64,000 nt of DNA from Arthrobacter sp. StoSoilB5 (GTDB lineage: Bacteria; Actinomycetota; Actinomycetes; Actinomycetales; Micrococcaceae). The stretch is taken from NCBI RefSeq assembly GCF_019977235.1, contig NZ_AP024646.1, positions 3,410,001 to 3,474,000 of the forward strand, written 5' to 3'. The notes under the pieces are model-generated. The model worked only from the letters and a program-made list of their open reading frames with translations. It did no database searches and was not told where the DNA came from. Below, piece by piece: positions 43,301 to 51,390 of this stretch (positions are counted from its first letter, which is position 1; every line of letters begins with the position of its first letter). A program made the position numbers and the translations under genes.

Positions 43301-45047
43301 CCTGACCGGCACGTACTCCGCAACCACCAACGGCTTCGGTTCAGGCATGAGCGTTGGACCTTTGCGGGCATCCTCGGATGCTGGTGCCTACACCTACAGC
43401 GGAGGCTTCCCTGCTTCCCGGTCAACTGCGAGCTACCTGGTTGACGTCATCGCTATGATTCCACCGCCTGCCTTCACGGCAAGCGCACAGTCGCCTTTGC
43501 CCGGTGCATCCAGTGTTCCGTTGGACAGCAAGGTCAGTGCCGTACTGTCCGAAGCGGCGACGCCGTCCAGCGTCACGCTTGGAGTGAAGGTAACAGGTGG
43601 CGCCGCCGTGGCAGGAACAACGAGCTATGACCAAACAACGCGCCAAGTGACGTTCACCCCCGCCTCGCCCCTCGCCGCTGGTACGTCATTCACGGCCACA
43701 CTGGCTGCGACATCGTCTACCTCCGGGCAGTCGTTGACTGGAGGAACCTGGACCTTCACCACAGTTCCAGCCCCGCGCACACCGGGGGCCTGCCCTTGCA
43801 CGCTGTACCAGGACTCCGTCACGCCGACCACTGCAGAGGTTGATGATGGTGCCCCGCTGACGTTGGGCGTCCGCTTCTCCAGCGATACCGCAGGCCAGGT
43901 TACAGGCGTCCGCTTCTACAAGTCTGCTGGAAACACCGGCACCCACACGGGTTGGCTTTACTCCGGCAGCGGGCAGCTCCTGGCATCGGTCACATTCACC
44001 AACGAGTCGAGTATGGGCTGGCAAACAGCGAGTTTCAGCCAGCCAGTGAATATTGCTGCTGATACTGAATACGTTGTTGCGTACAAGACTCCGACTGGCA
44101 AATACTCTTACACTGCGGGCGGTTTCGGTGAGGGTCTGACCAGCGGACCCCTGCGAACCACATCAGATGCGGGTGCCTACTCCTACAGCAGCGATTTCCC
44201 GAACGTACCGTCCACGGCAAGCTATCTTGTTGACTTGGTGCTCACGGTGCCGGAGCCTCCTCTGACGGTTACGGCGCAAGTACCGTCGCCGGGCGCCACC
44301 GGCATTCCCACCGACGTCAAACCCTCCATAACACTGTCCTCGGCTATCCGGGCGGGAGCATCGATGACTGTGACTGCCAATGGCGCATCTGTGGCCGGCA
44401 GCACCGCGTTGTCAACCGATGGCCGGACTGTCACGTTCACGCCGGCAACGGCCCTGCCGAACAGCACGGCGGTGTCCGTCAGTGTGACGAACGTGGTCTC
44501 GCAACAGGGGCAAACCCTGCCGACTACCAGTTGGCAGTTCACTACAGCCAGCCCCACCGTGCAACAGTCCACGATCTTTGGGGCGCTTCAACCGCAAGTG
44601 GCCTCGGCTTCGGAGACGAAGGCCGTGGAACTGGGGACCGCGTTCAGCGTTTCCCAGGCAGGCAATGTGACAGGCATCCGTTTCTACAAAGGGACCGGGA
44701 ACACCGGGACCCATGTTGGGTCGCTGTGGAACGCAGCCGGCACACGCCTGGCACAAGTGACATTCGTCAACGAGACAGCGACCGGATGGCAAACAGCCAC
44801 TCTGTCCACACCAGTGGCACTGGTGACGGGCCAGACCTACGTTGTCTCCTACCGGGCGCCCAATGGCCGATATTCCTACACCACCGGCTTCTTCAACCAG
44901 ACATGGACGAGTGGCGTCTTCACCGCTTCGGGACCCAACAACGGTCTGTACCGGTATGGTGCCTCTGGAACAATGCCGGCCAATTCCTGGAACGCTACGA
45001 ACTACTTTGTGGACGTGGTGTACGCCACCACTACCCCTCCAGCCTAA
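40305..45047 (+). CDS. large secreted protein with dimethylformamidase-like domain, Ig-like domains and four DUF4082 domains
   Basis: 1,580 residues, well placed ribosome binding site. A signal peptide (about 1-39) ends near PVAVAAG. Residues about 190-520 resemble the C-terminal domain of the large subunit of N,N-dimethylformamidase, with TWQAYNGYGGSNFY, ANEYPMVRFLEQNGYDVSY and SVGHDEYWSG; Glu287 and nearby Tyr residues are candidate iron ligands by analogy. An Ig-like domain follows (540-632). Then come DUF4082 and Ig-like (Big_5) domains in turn: DUF4082 at about 636-788, 902-1050, 1166-1313 and 1423-1573, with Ig-like domains at 795-890, 1057-1153 and 1320-1414. There is no sortase motif or C-terminal membrane segment. 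Probably released or bound to the cell surface or polysaccharide; the substrate is unknown. Confidence 0.85.
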   Translation: MTGPSATRPQRVLKGFLLPLVIAMVAALLPLTAPVAVAAGPCDPVVNPIVCENSKAGSPPSEWDIAGAGDAGIQGFSTEISVNAGQPIKFKIDTNASNYTIAIYRTGWYGGNGARKIANVTPSVLRQNQPQCISDLTTELYDCGNWAVSATWQVPSTAVSGIYIALLTRPDNGDQSHITFIVRNDGNHSDVVFQTSDTTWQAYNGYGGSNFYQGAANGRAYKLSYNRPMDTRGGIGGRDFYFANEYPMVRFLEQNGYDVSYISGLDTDRSGAQLLNHKVFLSVGHDEYWSGPQRAAVTAARDAGVNLQFLSGNEMYWRTRFEASTVDGGAGRTLTCYKETWANSKSDPSTQWTGTWRDPRFASQSNGAGLPENGLTGTLYMSNYTDLPVTVSAEEGKTRLWRNTSLTSLPAGSSAALAPHTIGYESNEDLDNGFRPAGLIQLSTTVGNVDQYLQDFGNTVKPGRTTHHLTLYRAPSGALVFSAGSVQWTWGLDQEHDGGGEAADPRMRQAQVNLLADMGAQPATRAAGIVAATASTDRTGPTVSIAAPANAATIAHGASVTVSGTASDSGGVVAGVEVSTDGGTTWHPAQGKQNWTYTYIQKGLSAATVQVRAIDDSANIGAASVRNLTVTGPYSVFGQTVPAIQDSGDAGSYELGLRFSPTVDGFITGVRFYKSQANTGTHIGSLWSGSGERLATATFANETPSGWQQVLFSQAVPVAAGQTYTVSYWTPNGHYASKEFQWAYGGSTDAPLTVAGGFGAQPAGVYSGSGFPIASHNGGNYFVDALFSTVDTTPMTVSGQTPYPSSSSVSVNTKVSAVFSKPVTASSVQLTLTSSSGPVAGTTTYDSATRRATFTPSSALAFSTQYTATLSGTDSIGGSVTAGGTWSFTTAATLPVAGDCPCSLFDDSVTPGIAEIRDGVPLTLGVRFSSIRAGEVTGVRFYKSAGNTGTHNGALYTASGQQLTTVTFANESASGWQTAMFSQPVQIAANTEYIVSYTSLTGTYSATTNGFGSGMSVGPLRASSDAGAYTYSGGFPASRSTASYLVDVIAMIPPPAFTASAQSPLPGASSVPLDSKVSAVLSEAATPSSVTLGVKVTGGAAVAGTTSYDQTTRQVTFTPASPLAAGTSFTATLAATSSTSGQSLTGGTWTFTTVPAPRTPGACPCTLYQDSVTPTTAEVDDGAPLTLGVRFSSDTAGQVTGVRFYKSAGNTGTHTGWLYSGSGQLLASVTFTNESSMGWQTASFSQPVNIAADTEYVVAYKTPTGKYSYTAGGFGEGLTSGPLRTTSDAGAYSYSSDFPNVPSTASYLVDLVLTVPEPPLTVTAQVPSPGATGIPTDVKPSITLSSAIRAGASMTVTANGASVAGSTALSTDGRTVTFTPATALPNSTAVSVSVTNVVSQQGQTLPTTSWQFTTASPTVQQSTIFGALQPQVASASETKAVELGTAFSVSQAGNVTGIRFYKGTGNTGTHVGSLWNAAGTRLAQVTFVNETATGWQTATLSTPVALVTGQTYVVSYRAPNGRYSYTTGFFNQTWTSGVFTASGPNNGLYRYGASGTMPANSWNATNYFVDVVYATTTPPA
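42210..45023 (+). repeat. four DUF4082 repeats alternating with Ig-like domains
   Basis: Copies at about 42210-42668, 43008-43454, 43800-44243 and 44571-45023. Each carries FYK-x-x-x-NTGTH followed by a small residue pattern and ends with YxVDxxx. Copies 2 and 3 are the closest and each is preceded by CPC-S/T-L, so they probably arose by a duplication of one DUF4082 plus Ig-like unit. Confidence 0.8.
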
Positions 45048-45102
45048 GCCCAGGCGAGTGGCCTGCTGAGGTTCTGCTGATGCGCTAACCTCGCCTCCGT
45101 AC

Positions 45103-45145
45103 TGCTGGCGTCCGGCCCCCTGAACTCCAGGGCCGGACGTCAGCA
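45103..45145 (+). terminator. terminator after the DUF4082 gene
   Basis: TGCTGGCGTCCGGCCC pairs with GGGCCGGACGTCAGCA (one G-T pair) around an 11-base loop, followed by TTTAA. It lies in the gap before the convergent operon and may serve both. Confidence 0.75.
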
Positions 45146-45188
45146 TTTAAGCATCAACCCCAGCGCCCTCACCGTTCACCAGCATCAT

Positions 45189-46226
45189 TCAGCGGACTAC
45201 GCTTGGCGACCACGCATGGGGAATAAACAGGCTGGGTTGGGACGCCGGATCCGTCCCCAGCTTCCAAACGTTGCTGTCGCCTGGACTGTTTTCATCCGCC
45301 AATCCGTAAAGCACGTTTTGATCGTCCAACCATTCGATCTGGTCATCCACGCTTCGCTTTTCCGAAAGGACAGTTTCCCGTCCCGTAGCCAAGTCAAGCA
45401 ATGCGACTTTCCAGTGCGCAGTCAACGGCCCGGCGTCGTTCTTCTTATAGGCAATCCGTGTGCCATCCGGCGAGATGGACGGGCACTCGACATTGTCGTG
45501 GACCGCAGTCAGTGTCTTGGCCGACAAACTGCCGCGAACAAGCCATATACGCCCGGCGGAAGCCGCAGTGGCGTAGAAGACGTCGCTTTGCCCGGGCGCA
45601 AAGGTGACGCCCCAAATGTTTCTGTCTGTGGCCTGCAAGCGCTCCCCATTGACTATCAGGGCGAAGTCCTCCAGGTTTCCCGAACCAGCCGAACCAGGCG
45701 CAGTGAAGTTGATTTCGGTAGCGGTGGAGAACCCTGCAGTCGCATATGAATGGCCCGTGACGAACACGGTGGTTGCAATCATGGACCCGTCCGCACTGAT
45801 CCGGGTCCGGCTCGGTATCCCCGGCACCGGCCATGCACGCTGCTGCTGCCAGTCACGGTCCAGGACGGCGGCTTCGAAAGCGGTCACGAGGCCACGGTTC
45901 GTCTTGAGGCAAATTACCGTGGATCCTGTGCCGTAGACCCTGTCACAGGCCTGCTCGCTCACGGCACGCGTGCCATCAGGAGAGGACAACGCGACAGTCG
46001 CGGCGTTGCCATACCCCTGTCCGCCTGCCGTGTTCCGAAAAAGCACGAAGGGAACGGCCGGCAACGGTTGGCCTGCAGTGACCCCTACGGAAGGCGCGGC
46101 CGTACGGCTCTGCTCAAACCGCTGATACGCCCCAACTGCATAAATCCCCGCAGCAGCAAGCACCACCGCCGTTACCGCAAGGAGGATGCCCCAGCGCAGC
46201 CTCCCACCGGTGAAGGTAGTGCTCAT
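45189..46226 (-). CDS. membrane-anchored TolB-like propeller protein
   Basis: 345 residues from ATG 46226, which overlaps the MFS stop (ATGA). One N-terminal membrane segment (about 13-33) leads to an extracellular domain with repeated blade-like pieces: ALSSPDGTRAVS, RISADGSMIATT, PSISPDGTRIAYKK and WLDDQNVLYGLAD. The SPDG-R-A pattern is that of WD40-like/TolB beta-propellers. No catalytic residues are evident. Last gene of a four-gene operon. Confidence 0.7.
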   Translation of the reverse strand: MSTTFTGGRLRWGILLAVTAVVLAAAGIYAVGAYQRFEQSRTAAPSVGVTAGQPLPAVPFVLFRNTAGGQGYGNAATVALSSPDGTRAVSEQACDRVYGTGSTVICLKTNRGLVTAFEAAVLDRDWQQQRAWPVPGIPSRTRISADGSMIATTVFVTGHSYATAGFSTATEINFTAPGSAGSGNLEDFALIVNGERLQATDRNIWGVTFAPGQSDVFYATAASAGRIWLVRGSLSAKTLTAVHDNVECPSISPDGTRIAYKKNDAGPLTAHWKVALLDLATGRETVLSEKRSVDDQIEWLDDQNVLYGLADENSPGDSNVWKLGTDPASQPSLFIPHAWSPSVVR

Positions 46227-47542
46227 TCGCTGCCCAGCTTTGGCCTGGCCCCGGGAAGGATGAAGATGACGGCAACCACAGCACTGGCCAACATCGCGCC
46301 CGCAACAACCATGGCTGTGGAAGCACCAACGGCGTACCACAGCACGCCGAATCCAGCGGAAGCGGTCATCCTGCTCAACGCAACCACAGTCTGCGCGGAG
46401 GCGATTCCCGTGGCAAGCTTCCCCGGAGGTGTCAGTTGGCTGGCCAACGCCGCCAGCACTCCGTCAGTGGCTGCATAGAACCCACCCAGTAGGACCAGGC
46501 AGCCCAAAGTGCTCAAAAGGCCACCGAAAGGCGCCGCAGCCAGGAAGTAACAAGCCAGCAGCGCGATGTGACCGCCCACGAAGACCGGCACCTTGCCCAC
46601 CCGGTCAGCCAGCCGTCCCAACGGAACCGCAAAGGCCAGGAACACCACATTGGTGCCGACGAAAAGCAACGGAAACCACTGCACCGCGAAGGAATCCCGG
46701 TTCTGCAGCACGAGGTAAACGAAACCATCGCCGATGGTCAGCAATCCAAGGAGCCCCGCAGAAACCAGCAACTTGCCCAGGCCCGGCTCCCGCAGATGGC
46801 TCCACGAGAACGCAAAGAGCCTTTGGCGTTGCGTCCGGGAGCCGGCGGTTTGTTCGGTGTCGCTCTTGGCTTCGATCCCTTGGAGCCCATCCGCCCGGAG
46901 GTCCGGCACCACCAATCCGAGCACTGCAACGCCGATGACGGCAAAGGCCAGCGACACCACAAACACGGTGCTGAAGCCATTGGGAATCATGAGCAGCACA
47001 AGGAAAGCAATCATCGGCCCCGCCGCCGCACCGATGTTGTCCAACATCCTGTGCACGCCAAAGGAACGGGCCAGATGTTCCGGTTGCGCTGAAACAGTGA
47101 TGAGCGCATCACGTGGAGCCGTCCGAATGCCTTTGCCAATCCTGTCACCGGTCACAATGGCAGCTACCGCCCAGAACCCTCCTGCGAACAGGAACCCTAT
47201 CCGGGCGAGCATGGACAGCCCATAGCCAGCCAACGCGATCCGTTTCGGGTGGCCGCTGCGGTCCGCGGCCCAGCCAGCGGCAATCCTCACAATGGCGCTT
47301 GCGCCTTGGTTAATGCCGTCGATGAATCCGAAGGCGATGGTCGAAAGGCCCAGGAATCCTGTCACATACAGCGGAAGGATCGCCGTCACGGATTCGGATG
47401 ACACATCCGTCACCATACTGACAACGCCCAGCCACAGGATGACGGGAGACAAACGAAACGGCACCTCGCTGGATAGTGCCGTCGTGGCTGCTCGGGGCTT
47501 TTCCCGTTTGCCACCGCTACGATCCGAAAGTGAGATGTACAT
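46223..47542 (-). CDS. MFS transporter
   Basis: 439 residues from ATG 47542, eight bases after the upstream stop with GGGG before it. About twelve membrane helices. RIAAGWAADRSGHPKRIA is a motif-A-like loop, and GKGIRTAPRDALI and RMLDNIGAAAGP are typical of a branch of MFS proteins of unclear substrate. The second half has PLGRLADRVGKVPV. It lies inside an operon with a secreted Pro/Ser-rich protein and a propeller protein. Confidence 0.85.
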   Translation of the reverse strand: MYISLSDRSGGKREKPRAATTALSSEVPFRLSPVILWLGVVSMVTDVSSESVTAILPLYVTGFLGLSTIAFGFIDGINQGASAIVRIAAGWAADRSGHPKRIALAGYGLSMLARIGFLFAGGFWAVAAIVTGDRIGKGIRTAPRDALITVSAQPEHLARSFGVHRMLDNIGAAAGPMIAFLVLLMIPNGFSTVFVVSLAFAVIGVAVLGLVVPDLRADGLQGIEAKSDTEQTAGSRTQRQRLFAFSWSHLREPGLGKLLVSAGLLGLLTIGDGFVYLVLQNRDSFAVQWFPLLFVGTNVVFLAFAVPLGRLADRVGKVPVFVGGHIALLACYFLAAAPFGGLLSTLGCLVLLGGFYAATDGVLAALASQLTPPGKLATGIASAQTVVALSRMTASAGFGVLWYAVGASTAMVVAGAMLASAVVAVIFILPGARPKLGSE

Positions 47543-47550
47543 ACGTGCCC

Positions 47551-48255
47551 CTAGTCCGCCGCCGCGTGCAGGCTGCCCAAAAGCTGGAAGCGTGAAATGC
47601 CGGTTCCGGTCACCGACACTGACACCGTCACTATGTCCGTGCCACGCACGAACCTCGCTGCTACGGCTCCGTCCGGCGCGGTGGCATCCTCGGACCAGAA
47701 GCCTTGGGGGACCAAGGACTGGCGGAAGGCAGCCAGAACGTCCTCTTGCGAAGTGCCCACGATTCCGTCCGCAGTCAACTGCAGGACGTTGCCGGAGGTC
47801 GAGATGCTGGTGGATCCCACGGTGGTCCCGGCCGGCATGGCCACAACGCTGCCCGGCCAGCCCTCCACCAGCGAGCCCTTCGCTGTGCCGGATTTCGGTA
47901 ACGGAGCAGTGATGAGTGGGGCCGGTGCAGACGGCTCCGGGAGCCCTGTGGGTGTGGACGTGACCGGGGGCAGGACCTCGAGTGGCTTGGCTGTTGTTCC
48001 GCCGTCGCCTGCACCGTTGCCTCCACCGTCCGCTGGGCTGCTTTCGGAACTGCCCGACGTCGGACTGCCGGAGGGAGATGGGCTGGCGCTGCCGGAAGCA
48101 GTGCCGTTCGAGGGGTTCGCGCCCGGGCTCGAGGATGCCGGACTCTGGGCCGTAACAGGTCCGGGTTTGGAGGCCATCTGGTCCAGCACGAGAGCAACGG
48201 CCGCAATCAGCACGGCGAGGCAGATGCCCGCGATCACCAGGCGCCGGGCCATCAT
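47551..48255 (-). CDS. exported Pro/Ser/Gly-rich protein
   Basis: 234 residues, starting in ATGA overlap with the 4-helix gene. One N-terminal membrane segment or signal anchor (about 5-26), then about 90 residues rich in Ser, Pro, Gly and Ala, which should be an extended, wall-spanning linker. A folded C-terminal domain follows (about 120-230), with strands such as GNVLQLTADGIVG and DIVTVSVSVTGTG. Not recognised as any known family. Probably acts outside the membrane with the neighbouring proteins. Confidence 0.65.
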   Translation of the reverse strand: MMARRLVIAGICLAVLIAAVALVLDQMASKPGPVTAQSPASSSPGANPSNGTASGSASPSPSGSPTSGSSESSPADGGGNGAGDGGTTAKPLEVLPPVTSTPTGLPEPSAPAPLITAPLPKSGTAKGSLVEGWPGSVVAMPAGTTVGSTSISTSGNVLQLTADGIVGTSQEDVLAAFRQSLVPQGFWSEDATAPDGAVAARFVRGTDIVTVSVSVTGTGISRFQLLGSLHAAAD

Positions 48256-48686
48256 GGCTTGCCCGGACTTGCCGCGCCGCCGAGGAGCTCATTGGCCTTC
48301 GCCTCAAGCCCGTCGTCGACGAAATCGTAAATGAATGATGCCAACCAGATCACCACGGTCGCCGCGATCCAGCCGAAGATGCCGTTGATGGTGAACCCAT
48401 TGGAAAAGATGCTCGTCACCACAAGGATGGCGAATGTGGCCAGCAGCCCTGCAAGCACCGTCAGGGCTTTGGTGACCACCCACGTACGCCGGTCTGCCCG
48501 CTGCGCGTGACGGCGATGGAAAAAGGCCAGGATCAAGGGCTTGACCAAAAGCGTGGCCGCCGTGAACACCACGACGGCCCAAAGAAACCCGGCTCCCAAA
48601 CGGACCCCGGGAAGAACTGACGCCACCCACAACGTGATGGCGTTGAAAACCAATGCGATGGCGATCCGAACCGCCAAGCTTTTCAT
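48252..48686 (-). CDS. small four-helix membrane protein (holin-4_2 like)
   Basis: 144 residues with four membrane segments (about 5-25, 33-55, 70-92 and 100-125). It resembles the Mycobacterium 4TM/phage-holin-4_2 family, a name that does not imply phage origin. First gene of the four-gene operon; it starts 46 bp after mutM on the same strand, so it may share the upstream transcript. Confidence 0.7.
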   Translation of the reverse strand: MKSLAVRIAIALVFNAITLWVASVLPGVRLGAGFLWAVVVFTAATLLVKPLILAFFHRRHAQRADRRTWVVTKALTVLAGLLATFAILVVTSIFSNGFTINGIFGWIAATVVIWLASFIYDFVDDGLEAKANELLGGAASPGKP

Positions 48687-48732
48687 GGGGACAGTCTGCC
48701 ATTGCGATCCGGATTCCGGAACAGTTTTAGCC

Positions 48733-49689
48733 CTACCAACGCCCGTTTCGCGGCCGTGGCTGGCAAACCGGACACGTGTAGGAAGAGCGGTTCATGAATT
48801 GCTCACGCTTGATGATGCTGTGCAAGCCTGCTGCTTCGCAACGGCTGCACAATTCACCGGCTCTTCCATAGGCATTCAGCGAGCGAGCGAAGTATCCCGA
48901 ATCGCCGTTGACATTCACGTACAAGGAATCAAAGCTCGTGCCTCCAGCCGCCAATGCCGCGTTCATGACGTCTTCTACCGCCTGCATAAGCCGGGCGGCA
49001 TCGACGCGGCGCAACGTATCAGTAGGCCGGGCGTAATGGAGGCGGGCGCGCCAGAGGGCCTCGTCCGCATAGATGTTGCCAATCCCGGAAATGACCGACT
49101 GGTCCAGCAAGGCCCGCTTCAGGCCTGTCTTCCGGCTCCTGACTTTGCGATAGAACGCCTCGAAGGAAAAGTAAGGGTCCAGCGGGTCACGGGCAATGTG
49201 GGAGGCTTCCTCAGCGATCTCAGGCAAGGGCGTTTCCCCCAAGCCTCCAGGGCCGTCGTCGGAAGTCGGCACCAGGGATGTTACGAAAAGGCCACCGAAA
49301 ATGCGCTGGTCCACAAATCGCAATTGCTCCGGCATTCCGTTCACCGGGCTGAGGGAGATTCTAACTTTGAGGTGCTTCTCGTCCGGGACATGGGGGTCCT
49401 GCATGAGCAATTGTCCGCTCATCCCCAGATGGGCCATGAGGGCTACCTTGGGCAATGGACCGTCAACGGCCTGCGCGCCGTCCATGGCGAGCGGCATCCA
49501 GAGAAATTTGCCGCGTCGGACAACGTCCAGAACCGTGGCGTGTTCGAGGTTGCCGACGAAGTCTTCGGTGCCAAGGTTATGGCGGCGGATTGACCGTTGG
49601 TCAAGGACCTCGACGCCCGTGATCGTTCGTCCGCGAACCCAGCGGGCCAGGCCACGACGAACCACTTCTACTTCTGGAAGTTCAGGCAT
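48733..49689 (-). CDS. mutM: formamidopyrimidine-DNA glycosylase
   Basis: 318 residues. Removes oxidised purines such as 8-oxoguanine and nicks the strand. The catalytic N-terminus [13 protein letters not shown] is intact (Pro1 after Met removal, Glu2). The helix-two-turn-helix and the zinc finger with CSRCEAAG and [11 protein letters not shown] (four cysteines) are present. 19 bp after rnc. Confidence 0.97.
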   Translation of the reverse strand: MPELPEVEVVRRGLARWVRGRTITGVEVLDQRSIRRHNLGTEDFVGNLEHATVLDVVRRGKFLWMPLAMDGAQAVDGPLPKVALMAHLGMSGQLLMQDPHVPDEKHLKVRISLSPVNGMPEQLRFVDQRIFGGLFVTSLVPTSDDGPGGLGETPLPEIAEEASHIARDPLDPYFSFEAFYRKVRSRKTGLKRALLDQSVISGIGNIYADEALWRARLHYARPTDTLRRVDAARLMQAVEDVMNAALAAGGTSFDSLYVNVNGDSGYFARSLNAYGRAGELCSRCEAAGLHSIIKREQFMNRSSYTCPVCQPRPRNGRW

Positions 49690-49708
49690 TGGATTTGTGG
49701 ATTGGACT

Positions 49709-50419
49709 TCAGGCGGAACCGGGTCCGGCAGGCGTTTGGTCCAGTGCCGTCAGGGCACGCCAAGCGTCAGCGGCAGCTTCCTGCTCGGCTTCCTTCTTCG
49801 AGTGGCCAGAGCCGCGGCCATAAGGAGTTCCACCAATGTTCAGGACGGCCTCGAACGTACGTGCATGGTCCGGTCCCGAGCCTTCAACGGCGTAGTGGAT
49901 TGCTCCTAGCTGGCGGCTGGCAGTCAGTTCCTGGATACTCGTCTTCCAGTCCGTACCGGCTCCGAGGGCGCCCGCGTCCTTGAGGAGTGGACCCACCAAT
50001 CGCATCACCAATTGCCGCGCAGTCTCGATGTCATTGGAGAGGTATGTGGCGCCGATCAGTGCTTCCATCGTGTCCGCGAGGATCGAGGCCTTGTTCTTGC
50101 CGTCGGTGAGCTTTTCGCCTTGCCCGAGATAGATGAACTCACCCACGCCAAGCTCGCGGCCAATACCGGCCAAGGCACGCGTACTCACGACGGCGGATCG
50201 CCGCTTTGCCAGTTCACCTTCAGGCAGCGCGGGGTTCTCACGGTAGAGCGAATCGGTCACGGAGAACCCCAGAATGGAGTCGCCGAGGAATTCAAGACGC
50301 TCATTGGTGGGAATCCCACCGTTCTCATACGCGTATGAGCGATGTGTCAGAGCAAGACGAAGCGTCTCGGTGTCAATGGAGACACCGAGACGCTTCAGAA
50401 GCTCTTCAGTTGAAGACAT
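49709..50419 (-). CDS. rnc: ribonuclease III
   Basis: 236 residues. Cleaves double-stranded RNA, including rRNA precursors. The signature [13 protein letters not shown] and the second acidic site [12 protein letters not shown] are present. The C-terminal dsRNA-binding domain (about 160-228) ends with [16 protein letters not shown]. It follows rpmF and precedes mutM. Confidence 0.96.
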   Translation of the reverse strand: MSSTEELLKRLGVSIDTETLRLALTHRSYAYENGGIPTNERLEFLGDSILGFSVTDSLYRENPALPEGELAKRRSAVVSTRALAGIGRELGVGEFIYLGQGEKLTDGKNKASILADTMEALIGATYLSNDIETARQLVMRLVGPLLKDAGALGAGTDWKTSIQELTASRQLGAIHYAVEGSGPDHARTFEAVLNIGGTPYGRGSGHSKKEAEQEAAADAWRALTALDQTPAGPGSA

Positions 50420-50442
50420 CCTTTGTCAGCCTATGTGGCAGA

Positions 50443-50646
50443 TTAGGCGTCTGCTACCTTGCGGCCCTTGTATTCAAGGAACAGCGCGGTGCCGGCGGAG
50501 TCGGTGACGACCTTTGCCTGGTGCGGCAGGCTATAAGTAACCTGACCGTTTTCGATGGTCTTGACCAAGTTGGGGGCAGTTGCCTTCCACTGGGCACGGC
50601 GGGCGCGTGTATTTGCGCGAGACATTTTCCGCTTGGGAACAGCCAC
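50443..50646 (-). CDS. rpmF: 50S ribosomal protein L32
   Basis: 67 residues, starting [19 protein letters not shown], the family signature. It lacks the usual CxxC...CxxC zinc ribbon, as do other Cys-minus L32 forms. The DUF177 gene just before it is the usual partner. Confidence 0.95.
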   Translation of the reverse strand: MAVPKRKMSRANTRARRAQWKATAPNLVKTIENGQVTYSLPHQAKVVTDSAGTALFLEYKGRKVADA

Positions 50647-50679
50647 GGCTATCTCATTTCTCTCTTAGTCCAACACTTA

Positions 50680-51231
50680 CTAATCAGTTTGCCGGTCAGT
50701 CTTAGCCAGATCAGCTAGGGCAGCCCAGCGAGGGTCAATGACCTCGTGGTGGTGCCCCGGCTCGTCTTCCAGGCGTGCTCCACATTCGGAGCAAAGGCCC
50801 TGGCAGTCTTCCCGGCACACCGGCTGGAACGGCAGCATAGTGACAACTGCGTCCCGCAACACCGGCTCAAGATCGATTAGATCGTGCTCGACTCGACGTT
50901 GCTCTTCATCGTCTTCTTCGTCAGAAAGCTGCACGCCTTCATAGAAGAAAAGTTCTTGCACATTGACTTCAAGGTCATACGCAAGGGGATCCAGGCATCG
51001 ACCGCACTCGCCGGTTACTTCGACGACTACGGATCCTGATACCAGAATTCCTTCGTGTACGGCCTCAAGGCGAAGATCCAACTCGACATCCGAGCCTTCC
51101 TTCACACCAATGAGCGCCACACCAAGGTCACTTGGCGCAGGTACATGTTCGTTGAGTGTCCGCATGGTCCCTGGACTGCGTCCAAGATCCTTGACTACCA
51201 GCGCCAAGGGCGAACTTGCATCTCGCTTAAT
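50680..51231 (-). CDS. DUF177 (YceD) family protein, probable ATT start
   Basis: 183 residues when started at ATT 51231; 175 when started at TTG 51207. The ATT has AGGAG five bases upstream, while the TTG has no such site, and no ATG, GTG or TTG lies in frame between. The protein holds C-x-x-C pairs in GECGRCLDP and CREDCQGLCSECGARL, a likely zinc site. The family is linked to 23S rRNA assembly and to L32 in plants and bacteria. It is translated just before rpmF. Confidence 0.85.
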   Translation of the reverse strand: MKRDASSPLALVVKDLGRSPGTMRTLNEHVPAPSDLGVALIGVKEGSDVELDLRLEAVHEGILVSGSVVVEVTGECGRCLDPLAYDLEVNVQELFFYEGVQLSDEEDDEEQRRVEHDLIDLEPVLRDAVVTMLPFQPVCREDCQGLCSECGARLEDEPGHHHEVIDPRWAALADLAKTDRQTD

Positions 51232-51390
51232 GAGAACTCCTGTAGAACATATGACCGACGTACCATCTTAGCCTGATCAAGCCTGAGGACTCAAACCGGC
51301 GCCGGGCGCGCGCAGAGCGCGACGGTTTCAGCTGGGATCCTCCGCAAGAAGCTGCGAGGTACCTGTCAAGACTACCCCCTTGCGGGAGGG

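Noticed and set aside
48252..48686. Holin-like protein as evidence of prophage
   Set aside because: The family name is historical; the gene is in an operon of bacterial membrane proteins, and no other phage genes are present.
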